DNA from: Balneolia bacterium
GTDB taxonomy: Bacteria; Bacteroidota; Rhodothermia; Balneolales; Cyclonatronaceae
Length of the DNA: 64,000 nt
NCBI GenBank assembly: GCA_022565795.1
Contig: JAIUMA010000013.1
Location: forward strand, 1-64,000
Reading direction: 5' to 3'
Shown here: in pieces, positions 1 to 9,144 of the stretch
How the letters are laid out: each line of letters starts with the position of its first letter
How positions within the stretch are numbered: the first letter of the stretch is position 1
The notes under the pieces: generated by a model
What the model was told of the DNA's origin: nothing
The model's database searches: none
The model's input: only the letters and a program-made list of their open reading frames with translations
Program-made: the position numbers and the translations under genes

Positions 1-134
1 TGGCAAACGGACAGCAGGCTGCGGGGCGTCATCAGGTGAGCTTCGACGGCTCGGCCCTGAGTTCGGGCGTTTACCTGTACCGTCTGCAAACCGCTACGGG
101 CGTCATCACAAGAAAAATGATGTTGGTGAAGTAA
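1..134 (+). CDS. 3' end of a secreted protein with a type IX secretion sorting domain (partial)
   Basis: Only the last 43 codons are visible, in frame from base 3 to the TAA at 132-134. The C-terminus reads SSGVYLYRLQTATGVITRK followed by MMLVK. The pattern SGVYxYRLxxxxGxxxxKMxLxK is the hallmark of the type A C-terminal domain used by the type IX secretion system (Por/Spr) of Bacteroidota and relatives. This domain targets the protein across the outer membrane and is cleaved there. Nothing can be said about the catalytic or binding part, which lies left of the window. It points to a T9SS-encoding organism. Confidence 0.8.
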   Translation, partial: ANGQQAAGRHQVSFDGSALSSGVYLYRLQTATGVITRKMMLVK

Positions 135-189
135 GCCAAATCTTAAAAAAACGACTGCAGTCGAAATCAAAGAATGTACTGTAGAAATA

Positions 190-223
190 AAGAAGCCCGG
201 GGCGTTAACGTCCCGGGCTTCTT
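190..223. terminator. Bidirectional terminator, near-perfect palindrome
   Basis: A 34-bp inverted repeat (AAGAAGCCCGGG on the left arm, CCCGGGCTTCTT on the right, around a GTTAAC centre) lies between two convergent genes. The arms begin with A-runs and end with T-runs, so it can terminate transcription from both sides. Confidence 0.8.
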
Positions 224-266
224 GTGTTAAAAAACAATTTGTCTGAATTGCTGGATTCCGATTGAG

Positions 267-1841
267 TTAATCCAGTCCGCCGCGACGGTTTGGTGAACGC
301 TGCTGCGGCCATTCCATCTGTTCGCCGGTTCTCGGGTTGATCGGCATCACCCTGCGCTCACGGCTGGAGCGCTGCGGGTCTTCGCTGGCCATATAGGTTA
401 GCGAAGCTATCAGAATCACGTTGTTGAGAAGATCATCGAATACAATCTTATCGTACGTGTCGCGATTGGTGTGCCAGGTATAGTTCCAGTACGACCAGTT
501 CAGCGAGCTGAGTGAAAAGCCGGGCGCTCCTGCAGCTACAAAAGAGGCGTGATCGGTACCGCCACCGCTTGGCATGCCCGGGAAATTGGTCTCAATGTGG
601 CCGCGAACGTCGGAAGGCACGCCGGAAAGCCAGCGGGTCATGAAATCATAAGAGTGGAGAAAACCCTGTCCGCTTATGTTTACTACGCGGCCGGTTCCGT
701 TATCCTGATTGAACAGAGCCTGAAGTCCTTCTACAATCTCAGGCTGATCTTCCACAAATGCGCGTGAACCGTTCAGCCCCTGCTCTTCACTTCCCCATAG
801 TCCTACAACGATGGTGCGTTTTGGATCCGGATAAACTTCTTTCAGAATACGTGCCACTTCCATCATAGTGATGGAGCCTGTACCGTTGTCGGTTGCGCCG
901 GTGCCGCCGTCCCATGAGTCGAAATGGGCCGAAAGAATGATGTACTCATCAGGTTTTTCAGTACCGGGAATGGTTGCGATAGTGTTGAATGTGGGAACTT
1001 CACCAAGCTCTTGCGATGTAGTATTTACGCGAATTACAGGCTCATGACCGTTTTCAACCAGGCGGTAGAGCATGCCATAGTCTTCGAGGAGGATATCGAT
1101 AGTTGGGATTTCACGGGTTTGTGTGCCGAATACGCGATTAACCCCAAAGCCCTGGCTCCAGTTTGAAATAATAATTCCAGCCGCGCCGGCTTCTTCAAGT
1201 GCAACCTGAAGCTGATTATTGTTGAAGCCGGTGTTCGCAATGCGCTGTCTCCAGGCGTTAGTCTGCTCCTGGCGGTCGGCCAGCATTCGCTCGTAGGACT
1301 CTTCCGTGGCGAACTCTTCCCAGTTGTAATTCGGTCGCCCTGTTGGCTGGTGCATGGAAATCATCACAAATTTGCCTTCTACATTCGGCAGCCACTCCTG
1401 GAAAGCCTCCGGACCTTCGACTTCAGGGATGATTACAATACCACCTTCAACCGGACCGTCGGTTCCGGGGCTCCATGCCAGCTGCATAGCCTCAAGGGTT
1501 ACCACTCTTGGAGAAATCATATCCACATGCGTAATACCGCGTTCCCAGCCGCGCCAGGTGCCAAACTGCTGGTTTTCGGCTTCAATGCCCCAGCTTTCGA
1601 AGGTTTCCACCGCCCAGTCGTGGGCATGCTGCATTTGTGGCGTGCCCACAAGGCGCGGCCCGATAACGTCCATCAGGTGATGACCGAGCTTTTCAAGGTG
1701 AGAGTTTTCGGTTGCTTCCTGCACGATGGCATCAAGAATGGCCTGATCGTGATACTGCTGCGCCTGCTGCTCCTGCGCCTGCAGCACGTGCGTAAACGCT
1801 AAAATGAAAAGGATTGTAGATAAGTGGCGGATATAGCTCAT
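267..1841 (-). CDS. Secreted M28-family zinc metallopeptidase (carboxypeptidase Q-like)
   Basis: Predicted exported aminopeptidase or carboxypeptidase of family M28, with a PA-like insert between the N-terminal region and the catalytic core. The metal and catalytic motifs are in order: HFDSWD (first zinc His), ATDNGTG (bridging Asp), EEQGLNGSRAF (catalytic Glu pair), QDNGTG and TDHASF (last His). The first residues from ATG at 1841, MSYIRHLSTILFILAFTH, form a clear signal peptide ending near LQAQ, so I prefer this start over an in-frame ATG ten codons upstream (1871), which would place a polar segment before the signal. Length about 524 residues fits the family. It likely releases amino acids from peptides in the periplasm or outside. 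It is convergent with the T9SS cargo gene and shares its terminator. Confidence 0.9.
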   Translation of the reverse strand: MSYIRHLSTILFILAFTHVLQAQEQQAQQYHDQAILDAIVQEATENSHLEKLGHHLMDVIGPRLVGTPQMQHAHDWAVETFESWGIEAENQQFGTWRGWERGITHVDMISPRVVTLEAMQLAWSPGTDGPVEGGIVIIPEVEGPEAFQEWLPNVEGKFVMISMHQPTGRPNYNWEEFATEESYERMLADRQEQTNAWRQRIANTGFNNNQLQVALEEAGAAGIIISNWSQGFGVNRVFGTQTREIPTIDILLEDYGMLYRLVENGHEPVIRVNTTSQELGEVPTFNTIATIPGTEKPDEYIILSAHFDSWDGGTGATDNGTGSITMMEVARILKEVYPDPKRTIVVGLWGSEEQGLNGSRAFVEDQPEIVEGLQALFNQDNGTGRVVNISGQGFLHSYDFMTRWLSGVPSDVRGHIETNFPGMPSGGGTDHASFVAAGAPGFSLSSLNWSYWNYTWHTNRDTYDKIVFDDLLNNVILIASLTYMASEDPQRSSRERRVMPINPRTGEQMEWPQQRSPNRRGGLD

Positions 1842-2012
1842 ATTATGTTTGTTTGGTTGATGTTGGAACATGAATATATCCGATTGAGCTGGTATTTAAA
1901 ACAGAATCTGCAACGACATAGGGATTTATTGACATTGAGGAAGTATATTTACAACTCGGTGCGTATCGCCCGGGACCTGATTTAGTATTGCAAATTCACC
2001 CTATGGAATAAA

Positions 2013-2279
2013 ATGACCATAATTAGATCACATAATAAACCGCTGGACGAGGTAAAGGAATCTGTCGAAAAGATTGCCGGAGAAATGCAGTCTCAGCTTG
2101 GCATCAGCTACGAGTGGGAGGGTCAGCAGCTTGTATTCTCAACAACCGGCGTAAAGGGGAATATCTCTGTTTCAAAAACCGAGGTGGCCGTAACCGTTAA
2201 AAAAAGCTTTTTTGTGCCGGTTAGTGAGGCAACCATACGAGAGAAGGTGGAGTCGTACCTAGACGAGCAACTCGGCTGA
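2013..2279 (+). CDS. Polyhydroxyalkanoic acid system family protein (PHA_gran_rgn-like)
   Basis: Small 88-residue protein matching the PHA_gran_rgn family pattern: basic N-terminus with a KPLDEVKESVEKIAGEM helix, then YEWEGQQLVFSTTGVKGNI and the VTVKKSFFVPVSEATIREK strand/helix end, finishing ESYLDEQLG. Family members are found near PHA synthesis genes in proteobacteria, but their biochemical role is not established. Here no PHA synthase is adjacent, so a PHA role is only suggested by name. The protein has no signal peptide or membrane segment and is probably cytoplasmic. It is convergent with the next gene, with a 26-bp gap. Confidence 0.75.
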   Translation: MTIIRSHNKPLDEVKESVEKIAGEMQSQLGISYEWEGQQLVFSTTGVKGNISVSKTEVAVTVKKSFFVPVSEATIREKVESYLDEQLG

Positions 2280-2305
2280 GCCATGGCCCACCGTCAATAT
2301 TTGAA

Positions 2306-3253
2306 TCATCTCAGCTGATTTCTCAGTCTGCCTTCCGGTTGCGATGCTGAACCGGTGTCCCCATCCAAATCCTCAACATCAATAGTTGTTGAGTGCTGCT
2401 TTTTGTGAGCGCTGCCTGAAGCCCGGTAGCTGCTTTTTTGGGGTGTTTGCTCAGCAAGCTGTACGGCCAGGTTCTCCAGGTCGGTTCCAAGCATTTCAAC
2501 CTCGTCGCGATGTTTCTCCACAAATTTGGCGGAAGCTTTCTTCGCAAACGGATAGCTTAACATAAACGCCAGAATACCGATGCCAATGCCAATAGCTGGT
2601 GAATCCAGGAGGCCATGGCCGATTCCGCCCCCCACGATAAGACAGATTGGAACCAGCAGCCAGTTGGCATGCATGTACTGATCCCAGGAAATGCCCCACA
2701 GCGTTTTCTTGCTTATTCTAATGCGGATATTCTCACCGCGCTGCTGAAACAGAGCCCGCACGCTGTAGGTCTCGTTTTCTGTTGTATACCGCCACTCGGT
2801 ACTGTTTTTAGTCTTGCGGATGGTAGCTTTGCCGGCATAGCTTTTCCATAGATCATCCCACCAGCTAATGTCGTCTTCGGATGTGCCAAACCGGTGGTTT
2901 AGCTCCGTGATGAGTGCTTCAGTGAGCTCGTCGGAGAGATAGCCGGGAATGAGGTATTCAGTGGCAATCTCATCGCCACGCATGCGTGTTTTTACGCTGT
3001 TATGGGCCTGTGGGTCGGTTTTTCCGGAGTGATTACCGGCAGCTTCGTCTGCGGCTATGCGTATGAGGTCGGGGTCAATTCCGGAATCGGCTGCGATATG
3101 TTCCAGCTCGGAAATGGTGAGTCCGGCACGGGTGCCATCACCACTTTTTAAAGAGCGCTCGGCCTCCAGCTCGGCGGCTCGCTTAATGATACGGGAGACT
3201 TCATCACCGGAAAAAGTACGATCAGACATAGAAGGAATGATATTATATGACAT
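2306..3253 (-). CDS. Two-TM membrane protein of unknown function, paralogue of the gene at 36551
   Basis: I do not recognise a named family. Three parts can be seen: an N-terminal helical region of about 75 residues (SRIIKRAAELEAERSL ... ISELEHIAADSGIDPDLI) that resembles a small regulatory or protein-interaction domain; a basic middle part rich in beta strands; and two adjacent transmembrane segments (NWLLVPICLIVGGGIGHGLL and IGIGIGILAFMLSYPF) followed by a polar tail. The same layout, including the EIxxIAxDSGL-type motif and the paired TM hairpin, recurs in the gene at 36551-37390, so these are paralogues. A second possible start, ATG at 3229, gives MSDRTFSGDEV. Neither start has a Shine-Dalgarno sequence. 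Confidence 0.75.
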   Translation of the reverse strand: MSYNIIPSMSDRTFSGDEVSRIIKRAAELEAERSLKSGDGTRAGLTISELEHIAADSGIDPDLIRIAADEAAGNHSGKTDPQAHNSVKTRMRGDEIATEYLIPGYLSDELTEALITELNHRFGTSEDDISWWDDLWKSYAGKATIRKTKNSTEWRYTTENETYSVRALFQQRGENIRIRISKKTLWGISWDQYMHANWLLVPICLIVGGGIGHGLLDSPAIGIGIGILAFMLSYPFAKKASAKFVEKHRDEVEMLGTDLENLAVQLAEQTPQKSSYRASGSAHKKQHSTTIDVEDLDGDTGSASQPEGRLRNQLR

Positions 3254-3310
3254 AACTCAATGGCGTAGATACGGCCAATTGATAGTAATGTTACGGAAAA
3301 TATCATAAAT

Positions 3311-3341
3311 AAAGGCGCACAACCGATGATTGTGCGCCTTT
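3311..3341 (-). terminator. Terminator of the copper-receptor-like TonB gene
   Basis: Perfect 12-bp stem (AAAGGCGCACAA / TTGTGCGCCTTT) with a 7-nt loop. On the minus strand it is followed by a T-rich stretch, just past the stop codon at 3361. Confidence 0.8.
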
Positions 3342-3360
3342 GAAACCAGAACTGCTACTA

Positions 3361-5685
3361 TTAGAATCTCCAGCTCAATTCAGCAAAAAAACGACGTCCC
3401 GGTTCGGGAAGACGTGTGCCGGCCGGAGCAAAATCGGGATTAAAATTGCGATTAAGATGCTCAGTGTAGTTTTCATCAAACAGGTTTCGAATGCCGGCTG
3501 AAAGAGTAAGGGTATTGTGCAAGCTTACTCTTGTACCGATATCGGCCAGCCAAAAGCCGGAGGTGCGTTGTTCGCCAAATGAAGCATCAAAGCGTGTTTG
3601 TGGAAAGGCTCTTCGAAGCATCAGCTCGGGATAGATATTGCGACCAATGGCTCCGTTCAGCTGAAGCTTCGCCTCAAGAGGTGGGATTTCAGCGACAGGG
3701 CCGCTTTCATCGCCAACAAATTCTGCGTAGGTATACGAACTGCTGAGTCTGGTATTCCAGTCAGAGAAGAATGTGTACGCTGCGGAAAATTCGAATCCGG
3801 TAAAGAAAGCATCTCCCCGGTTCTGGAATTCACGTACACCGGGTGCATCTGCGCCCATCGGCATAAGCTCCGGATTTATAACGCCCGAAATGTAGTTTTG
3901 CATCAGTGAAATGAAGCCGTTCATCTGAAGACTCAGGTTATGAATTTGTGTGCCAAAAACTAAATCGAGCTGATTGTTTGTCTCAGGGCTCAGGTTCGGG
4001 TTACCCGCAAACTCGAACGGATTTCTGCCAATTGCCAGAAAGTTGATAAACCGTTCTGTTACATCGGGGCTGCGCACGCCGCGTCCCGCATATAAACTTA
4101 CGGAAGCTGACTGCCACAAGTCCCTGCTGATTCCCGCACTGAAGCTTATGTTGATGTGCTCGCTGGATAAATCCTTGCCCTCAAAACGCGGGGCAGGATT
4201 TCGGGCATCAGCATAATTGTAGTCGAGGCGAATACCGGCAGATAAGGTCCAGCTGTTCAGGAAATAGTCCGAACCGGCAAAAAGCCCCGCATTCGTGATG
4301 CGGGAGTCCTGCCACAGATTGTATTGCATGCTGTTACCGGCATTAGGTCCCATTTTGAAATCAACAAATCGGGTTCCGTCTATGAGCAGGTGATCAACAC
4401 CACCTGCTACGGTCCAACGGATTTGATTAGAAAGGCCGTCTGCTTTGGCATGCGCTCCCCATGTTTTGGTTTCAGCTAAGGCAACGGCATCCCGCATTTC
4501 AAATGATGCACGGTTATGGTTATTCATTTCGTGGTCGACGAGAGTATGATAGGCATTCAGGCTGAGGCTGCTGACGGTACCTGGCTGCTCCGGTTCCCAG
4601 CTGTAGCCTGCATTGAATTTATAGGTATCGTCTATGGCCATATCCATGGGCAGAGCCGGAAAATCAGCATCTCTTACAAAAGACTGCGACCAGCCAATCG
4701 AAAATTCGTGATCCGCGTCAGGCCTGAACCGTGCTTCTGCACCATAATCAGCAGACTGAAACCCTGCTGCCACGCTTTCTCCGTTTCCGGCCGTATAGCT
4801 GCCCGTGCCGGAAAGTCCGCCACTGAGCAAAATGTCGTACCGGGTACTGCCGAGAAGCAGTCGTGCGTCGGTAATTCTGTTGCTGGTGTTGGATTCAAAG
4901 CCGGCCCGTACATCACCCTGCACCCGAAAATGCTCAGATGGCTGCTGTTTATGCTTGATGAAATCGACGGTACCGCCAAAAGCCGGACCAAACTGCAGAG
5001 CGTGCGGACCGTGGTGGATTTCGACGCGCTCAATATCGCTCAATCTGATGTGAGAGGTTGGCGGGTCCATACGATTCGGACATGCCGCTGCTGTAGTTGA
5101 AAGGCCATCTAACCGTATATTCAAACGGCTTCCACTCTGACCCCGAACGACAGGATCAATGCCAAAGCCGCCGCGCCGGACACCCGAAACGTTGTCGGCT
5201 TCACGCAGGAAAGAGCCGGAATCGATTGATGTAAACGTGGCTTCGGTTATATCCAGTCCGTTGCGGGGAGCGCCCATAGTATGGTGAGCAACAACGGTGA
5301 CCGGACTCATGGACTGTGCATAAGGCCTGAGGTATATCCGAATCAATTCATCGGTCTGCGTCGCAGCATGTAACGGGTAGGCATATCTGTGAAAGCCAAC
5401 ATGACTTACAGTAAGCTCTGAATTCGCATTTATATCCTGAATACGGATTTGAAATGAACCGTTTTGAGCCGTAACGGCGAATGACTCACCGTTTAAAGAT
5501 ACGTGAGCGCCTTCAATAGGAGCGTGGGTATCTACATGGAGCACCTGCCCTTCAAGAATAGTGTCAGTGTCAGCTACGGATGCCAGCGCAGTTTGATTTA
5601 AAATGCAGGTTGATATGGTAATGGCAATGATAAAAGCCATCATCATCCCCCGCCAGATTGCGGGATGTGATTGTAATGATTTCAT
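3361..5685 (-). CDS. TonB-dependent receptor, OprC/NosA-like copper receptor type
   Basis: Outer-membrane ligand-gated channel. From ATG at 5685 it has a signal peptide (MKSLQSHPAIWRGMMMAFII ...), a carboxypeptidase-regulatory-like Ig domain (ILEGQVLHVDTHAPIEGAHV), a plug and a 22-strand-type barrel ending LSWRF. An upstream in-frame ATG (5763) would hide the signal peptide. The plug contains ACPNRMDPPTS. With this start, Cys202 and Met206 form a CxxxM motif, and His385/Met387 in VDHEMNN form HxM. In Pseudomonas OprC a CxxxM-HxM set binds copper, with almost the same spacing (about 180 residues). I therefore infer copper rather than siderophore uptake. The Cys-rich gene upstream on the same strand is a probable partner, and a strong terminator follows. 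Confidence 0.85.
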   Translation of the reverse strand: MKSLQSHPAIWRGMMMAFIIAITISTCILNQTALASVADTDTILEGQVLHVDTHAPIEGAHVSLNGESFAVTAQNGSFQIRIQDINANSELTVSHVGFHRYAYPLHAATQTDELIRIYLRPYAQSMSPVTVVAHHTMGAPRNGLDITEATFTSIDSGSFLREADNVSGVRRGGFGIDPVVRGQSGSRLNIRLDGLSTTAAACPNRMDPPTSHIRLSDIERVEIHHGPHALQFGPAFGGTVDFIKHKQQPSEHFRVQGDVRAGFESNTSNRITDARLLLGSTRYDILLSGGLSGTGSYTAGNGESVAAGFQSADYGAEARFRPDADHEFSIGWSQSFVRDADFPALPMDMAIDDTYKFNAGYSWEPEQPGTVSSLSLNAYHTLVDHEMNNHNRASFEMRDAVALAETKTWGAHAKADGLSNQIRWTVAGGVDHLLIDGTRFVDFKMGPNAGNSMQYNLWQDSRITNAGLFAGSDYFLNSWTLSAGIRLDYNYADARNPAPRFEGKDLSSEHINISFSAGISRDLWQSASVSLYAGRGVRSPDVTERFINFLAIGRNPFEFAGNPNLSPETNNQLDLVFGTQIHNLSLQMNGFISLMQNYISGVINPELMPMGADAPGVREFQNRGDAFFTGFEFSAAYTFFSDWNTRLSSSYTYAEFVGDESGPVAEIPPLEAKLQLNGAIGRNIYPELMLRRAFPQTRFDASFGEQRTSGFWLADIGTRVSLHNTLTLSAGIRNLFDENYTEHLNRNFNPDFAPAGTRLPEPGRRFFAELSWRF

Positions 5686-5844
5686 AAAAATCTTTCTCTG
5701 GATTAGAATAAATAAGTGCTGCTCAGAGAGCAAAATTATATGCCGTACCGGAGCCTGCTTCATGAAAAGGACGTAGCTCTTTCACAAATCAGGGAAGATA
5801 GTTTTGGTAATCAGCTCTGGTCGGCAGTTGTTTGTTGAACCGTG

Positions 5845-6369
5845 TTAAGAAGCCAGAGAATGGGAAGGCGGATGAAAAACCTCGCTGGTATGCGCTGTGT
5901 GATTCGTCAGCGTCATGTAGCCCTTACAAGGTTTAGGCTTTTGGTTGTTAATAAGTGAAGCAGCCGCAAACAAGGTAACTTTATCCAGCGGCTTAAGTAT
6001 GGATGCGGCGCTTTCAGGTATTTCATGGCCGCAATCACAAATAGTGGTCTGGTTAAGTTTAATTAGCTGCTCCGTGGAGTGAGTGCTTGCATCTGAAGCT
6101 GCATCTTCTGCCGGTTTAGTGCAGCAGGTCGTAGATTCTGACTTGGAGATTTGATCGGCAGGAACGAGTAAAGGAATGCCTGCAGCGTTTTTTGTCGGTA
6201 TTTCGGAATGTCCGGAAGAGCAGCTGCAGCCGGAAGAGCAGGCGCAGAAAAGCATTTCACAATCATTGTCGGCAAATGATGCGACGACCAACAAGCTGAT
6301 TCGGTTAATATCTGACACCGAAAGCAGCAGTGAAATGGTAATAATAATATGAATGACTCTTTTAGCCAT
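5845..6369 (-). CDS. Cys/His-rich exported protein, probable partner of the copper-type TonB receptor
   Basis: A 174-residue protein starting MAKRVIHIIITISLLLSVSD, a hydrophobic N-terminus that looks like a signal peptide. It is followed by a dense cysteine cluster (CEMLFCACSSGCSCSSGH), a later TTCCTKP, an ICDCGHE, and a His-rich C-terminus containing HTAHTSEVFHPPSHS. The CC and PP elements recall the small HYC_CC_PP proteins of Bacteroidota, but the HYC element is not evident, so the family call is tentative. The thiol and imidazole groups suggest soft-metal binding. It lies 159 bp upstream of the receptor on the same strand, probably in one operon. A 10-bp palindrome CTTAATTAAG (6391-6400) sits upstream of its start and could be an operator. 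Confidence 0.7.
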   Translation of the reverse strand: MAKRVIHIIITISLLLSVSDINRISLLVVASFADNDCEMLFCACSSGCSCSSGHSEIPTKNAAGIPLLVPADQISKSESTTCCTKPAEDAASDASTHSTEQLIKLNQTTICDCGHEIPESAASILKPLDKVTLFAAASLINNQKPKPCKGYMTLTNHTAHTSEVFHPPSHSLAS

Positions 6370-6506
6370 ATTGGCTTCTCTTTAATAATACTTAATTAAG
6401 ATAAAGAAGTCTTAAATAAGAAAAAACAAGTTCCCCCTGATTATTTGTAAATAAAAACTGAATGGCGGGCCTGCAGATTTCTGCCTGCAATTAGTATCTT
6501 GTAATA

Positions 6507-7505
6507 ATGAAGACATCAGAACATGCGGTTGATTTTGCGAATCAGATACGATCGGGCAAACGCCGGTCGCTGGCACGGGCAATTACGCTGGTGGAGAGCA
6601 CACGCCGCGAGGATATGGCTTTCGCCCAGGACGTGCTGCTCGAGCTCATGCCGTATACTGGAAAATCCGTACGAATTGGGATTACTGGCGTGCCTGGCGT
6701 AGGTAAAAGCACGTTTATCGAGGCTCTTGGTAGTCATGCTAGCAGTCTGGGGAAGAAAATTGCAGTACTGGCCGTTGATCCGAGCAGCCCGTATACTGGA
6801 GGGAGTATACTGGGTGATAAAACCCGAATGCAGGATTTGAGCAGGCTGGATGAGGTGTTTATACGCCCGTCTCCGACCGCAGGAACGCTTGGCGGGGTCA
6901 GCAGAAAAACCCGCGAAAGTATTCTGCTTTGTGAGGCAGCTGGCTATGATGTAATCATCGTGGAAACGGTGGGTGTGGGTCAGAGCGAATATGAAGTAGC
7001 CTCGATGGTAGATTTTTTTCTTATGCTCATGCTTCCCAATGCCGGTGACTCCCTGCAGGGCATAAAAAGGGGAATCATGGAGTTGGCCGATTTGATACTG
7101 GTGAACAAAGCCGACGGCAGCTACAGTAAAAAAGCTGAGTCAGCCGCCCGTGATCTGCAAAATGCTCTTCATCTTGTACGTCCGAAATACAAAGGCTATA
7201 CAACTGAAGTAGCTTTGTGCAGTGCGCTTGAGCAGACAGGGATTGACCAAGCCTGGAAAAAACTTAATGAATATGCCGCCCGCCTGAAATCAGACGGCCT
7301 TTTTGCTGAAAACCGTAAACGCCAGCTCATCCACTGGACGCGCAGGCTTACCGAAGAGCTGCTGTTATCTGAGCTTTGGGGCAGTGAAGAAGTGGGCCGG
7401 ATTTGGGACCGGCAAATTGCAGCCATACAGCAGGGAACGTCTACTCCGGTAAAAGCCGGAAGAACACTGATTAAAGCATTCCGGGAGACCGGGCGAAAAA
7501 AGTAG
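6507..7505 (+). CDS. meaB: Methylmalonyl-CoA mutase-associated GTPase MeaB
   Basis: G3E/SIMIBI-class GTPase that protects and gates cofactor loading of adenosylcobalamin-dependent methylmalonyl-CoA mutase. Walker A GVPGVGKSTFIEALG, switch region VDPSSPYTGGSILGDKTRM, ETVGVGQSE (Walker B/switch) and NKADG (guanine specificity) are all present. Length 332 matches the family. The mutase subunits are not next to it in this window. The following same-strand gene is an acyl-CoA dehydrogenase of the branched/short-chain type, consistent with valine/isoleucine breakdown through propionyl-CoA, but the 263-bp gap argues against a simple operon. Confidence 0.93.
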   Translation: MKTSEHAVDFANQIRSGKRRSLARAITLVESTRREDMAFAQDVLLELMPYTGKSVRIGITGVPGVGKSTFIEALGSHASSLGKKIAVLAVDPSSPYTGGSILGDKTRMQDLSRLDEVFIRPSPTAGTLGGVSRKTRESILLCEAAGYDVIIVETVGVGQSEYEVASMVDFFLMLMLPNAGDSLQGIKRGIMELADLILVNKADGSYSKKAESAARDLQNALHLVRPKYKGYTTEVALCSALEQTGIDQAWKKLNEYAARLKSDGLFAENRKRQLIHWTRRLTEELLLSELWGSEEVGRIWDRQIAAIQQGTSTPVKAGRTLIKAFRETGRKK

Positions 7506-7768
7506 GTTGCTATCATGTAAGATTAAGCAATCAGCTCAACACATGGAGCCAGACTGAGTTAACGGACCATCCTGATTTTGCCGCTTATTAAGGATTGCAA
7601 AAGAGTCTGGAAGGGCTTTTTCAAACGGTTCAATCCTGTTATATTCGGGCTATAAAATGCCAAATTTCATTTGCATACATTCGCGCGACCTTTCCGATAG
7701 TATTTTAGTTATTTAGCGGTCTGCTGCGGGTGTACTTTCTTTAAACTATTAACGATAACATCAGTTTT

Positions 7769-8935
7769 ATGGAAACAGCCCTCGAAAATACGTTCAAACC
7801 CCTTACACATTTTACAGAAGATGAGCAGATGCTTCGTGAAGCATCTGCCGATTTCGCAAAAACGGCCGTGGCTCCGCTGGTCCATAAAATGGATGAAGAA
7901 GCTAAACTCGATCCGGAGCTGGTAAAGCAGTTTTTTGAAATGGGCCTGATGGGCATTGAAATTCCTGAGAAATATCAGGGTGGAGGCGGTACCTTCTTCA
8001 TGTCTGTTCTCGCTATTGAGGAAATCGCCAAAGTAGATGCATCTACTTCTGTGTTTATGGACGTGCAGAATACGCTCGTCAACAACGCATTTCTAAACTT
8101 CGGAAGCGACTATCTGAAGGAAACTTATCTGCCAAGACTTGCAACTGATACCGTTGGAGCATACGCCCTTTCTGAAGCCGGATCCGGAAGCGACGCATTT
8201 GGTTTAAAAACCCGTGCTGAAAAGAAGGGTGATGAGTACATTCTGAACGGAAACAAGCTTTGGATCACAAACGGTAATGAAGCGGATATTTTCCTCGTGT
8301 TCGCCAACGTAAATCCGGAAGCAGGCTACAAAGGTATTACCGGATTTGTGGTTGAGCGTGGCTTTGAAGGGTTTTCTGTAGGAAAAAAGGAAGACAAGCT
8401 GGGTATTCGCGCCAGCTCAACCACCGAGCTTATCTTTGAAGACTGCCGCGTGCCTGCTAAAAACGTTATGGGTGAAGTCGGAAAAGGATATAAGATTGCC
8501 ATGGAAACCCTAAACGAAGGCCGTATCGGAATTGGCGCTCAGATGATTGGTATTGCGCAGGGTGCATTTAACGCGGCTGTAGAATATTCAAAGGAGCGCA
8601 AGCAGTTTGGCAAGGCTATTAGCGAGTTCCAGGGACTCCAGTTCCAGCTTGCGCGCATGGCTACAGATATTGAGATGGCCCGTCTGCTTGTTTATAACGC
8701 TGCACGCCTGAAAATGGCAGGTCAGCCGTTTCTCAAAGAAGCAGCTATGTGTAAGTACTATGCCTCTGAAGTTGCCGAGAGTGTTTCCTCAATGGCTGTG
8801 GAAGTCTTCGGCGGCTACGGATTCGTTAAAGAGTACCCGGTTGAGAAGTTTTTCCGTGATTCAAAAATCGGTAAAATCTACGAAGGTACATCTAACATGC
8901 AGCTTCAGACTATCGCAAAGCTGATTCTGTCATAG
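7769..8935 (+). CDS. Acyl-CoA dehydrogenase, short/branched-chain type
   Basis: FAD-dependent dehydrogenase that introduces a 2,3 double bond into acyl-CoA and passes electrons to ETF. The 388-residue length and motifs are typical: N-terminal helices, YALSEAGSGSDAFGLKTRA (FAD/substrate loop), LWITNGNEAD, the middle beta domain (KLGIRASSTTELIFEDC), and a C-terminal four-helix bundle with ERKQFGKAISEFQGLQFQLA. The catalytic Glu lies in GKIYEGTSNMQ, the position used by short- and branched-chain enzymes. The N-terminal EIAKVDASTSVFMDVQNTL resembles 2-methylbutyryl-/isobutyryl-CoA dehydrogenases, so I lean to branched-chain amino-acid catabolism. A Rho-independent terminator follows. Confidence 0.93.
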   Translation: METALENTFKPLTHFTEDEQMLREASADFAKTAVAPLVHKMDEEAKLDPELVKQFFEMGLMGIEIPEKYQGGGGTFFMSVLAIEEIAKVDASTSVFMDVQNTLVNNAFLNFGSDYLKETYLPRLATDTVGAYALSEAGSGSDAFGLKTRAEKKGDEYILNGNKLWITNGNEADIFLVFANVNPEAGYKGITGFVVERGFEGFSVGKKEDKLGIRASSTTELIFEDCRVPAKNVMGEVGKGYKIAMETLNEGRIGIGAQMIGIAQGAFNAAVEYSKERKQFGKAISEFQGLQFQLARMATDIEMARLLVYNAARLKMAGQPFLKEAAMCKYYASEVAESVSSMAVEVFGGYGFVKEYPVEKFFRDSKIGKIYEGTSNMQLQTIAKLILS

Positions 8936-8959
8936 TCAATTGTAGCGTTTGTTGTTATC

Positions 8960-8992
8960 AAAAGGCCGGTTCATTGAGTACCGGCCTTTTTT
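8960..8992 (+). terminator. Rho-independent terminator after the acyl-CoA dehydrogenase
   Basis: Stem AAAAGGCCGGT / ACCGGCCTTTT with a 9-nt loop and trailing T-run, 25 bp after the stop codon. Confidence 0.85.
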
Positions 8993-9144
8993 GTTTCTGT
9001 AAATCGATTCTTCAAATCAGTACCTTTTCGGGGAATGTAATCATTGAAAACATGGGTATTCAGTGATTAGAATTAATGTGAAGAATTATCAATACATCAA
9101 ATCTGTATTTCATGGTTACCCGGACTCATAATTAAGAAAGAGTG

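Noticed and set aside
2306-3253. Anti-sigma or FecR-type assignment for the two-TM protein
   Set aside because: It has two TM segments rather than one, no FecR domain and no sigma-factor gene nearby.
4516-5100. 194-codon plus-strand frame opposite the copper-type TonB receptor
   Set aside because: It lies wholly antisense to a clear receptor gene, has no domain, signal peptide or initiation signal, and its composition follows the opposite frame.
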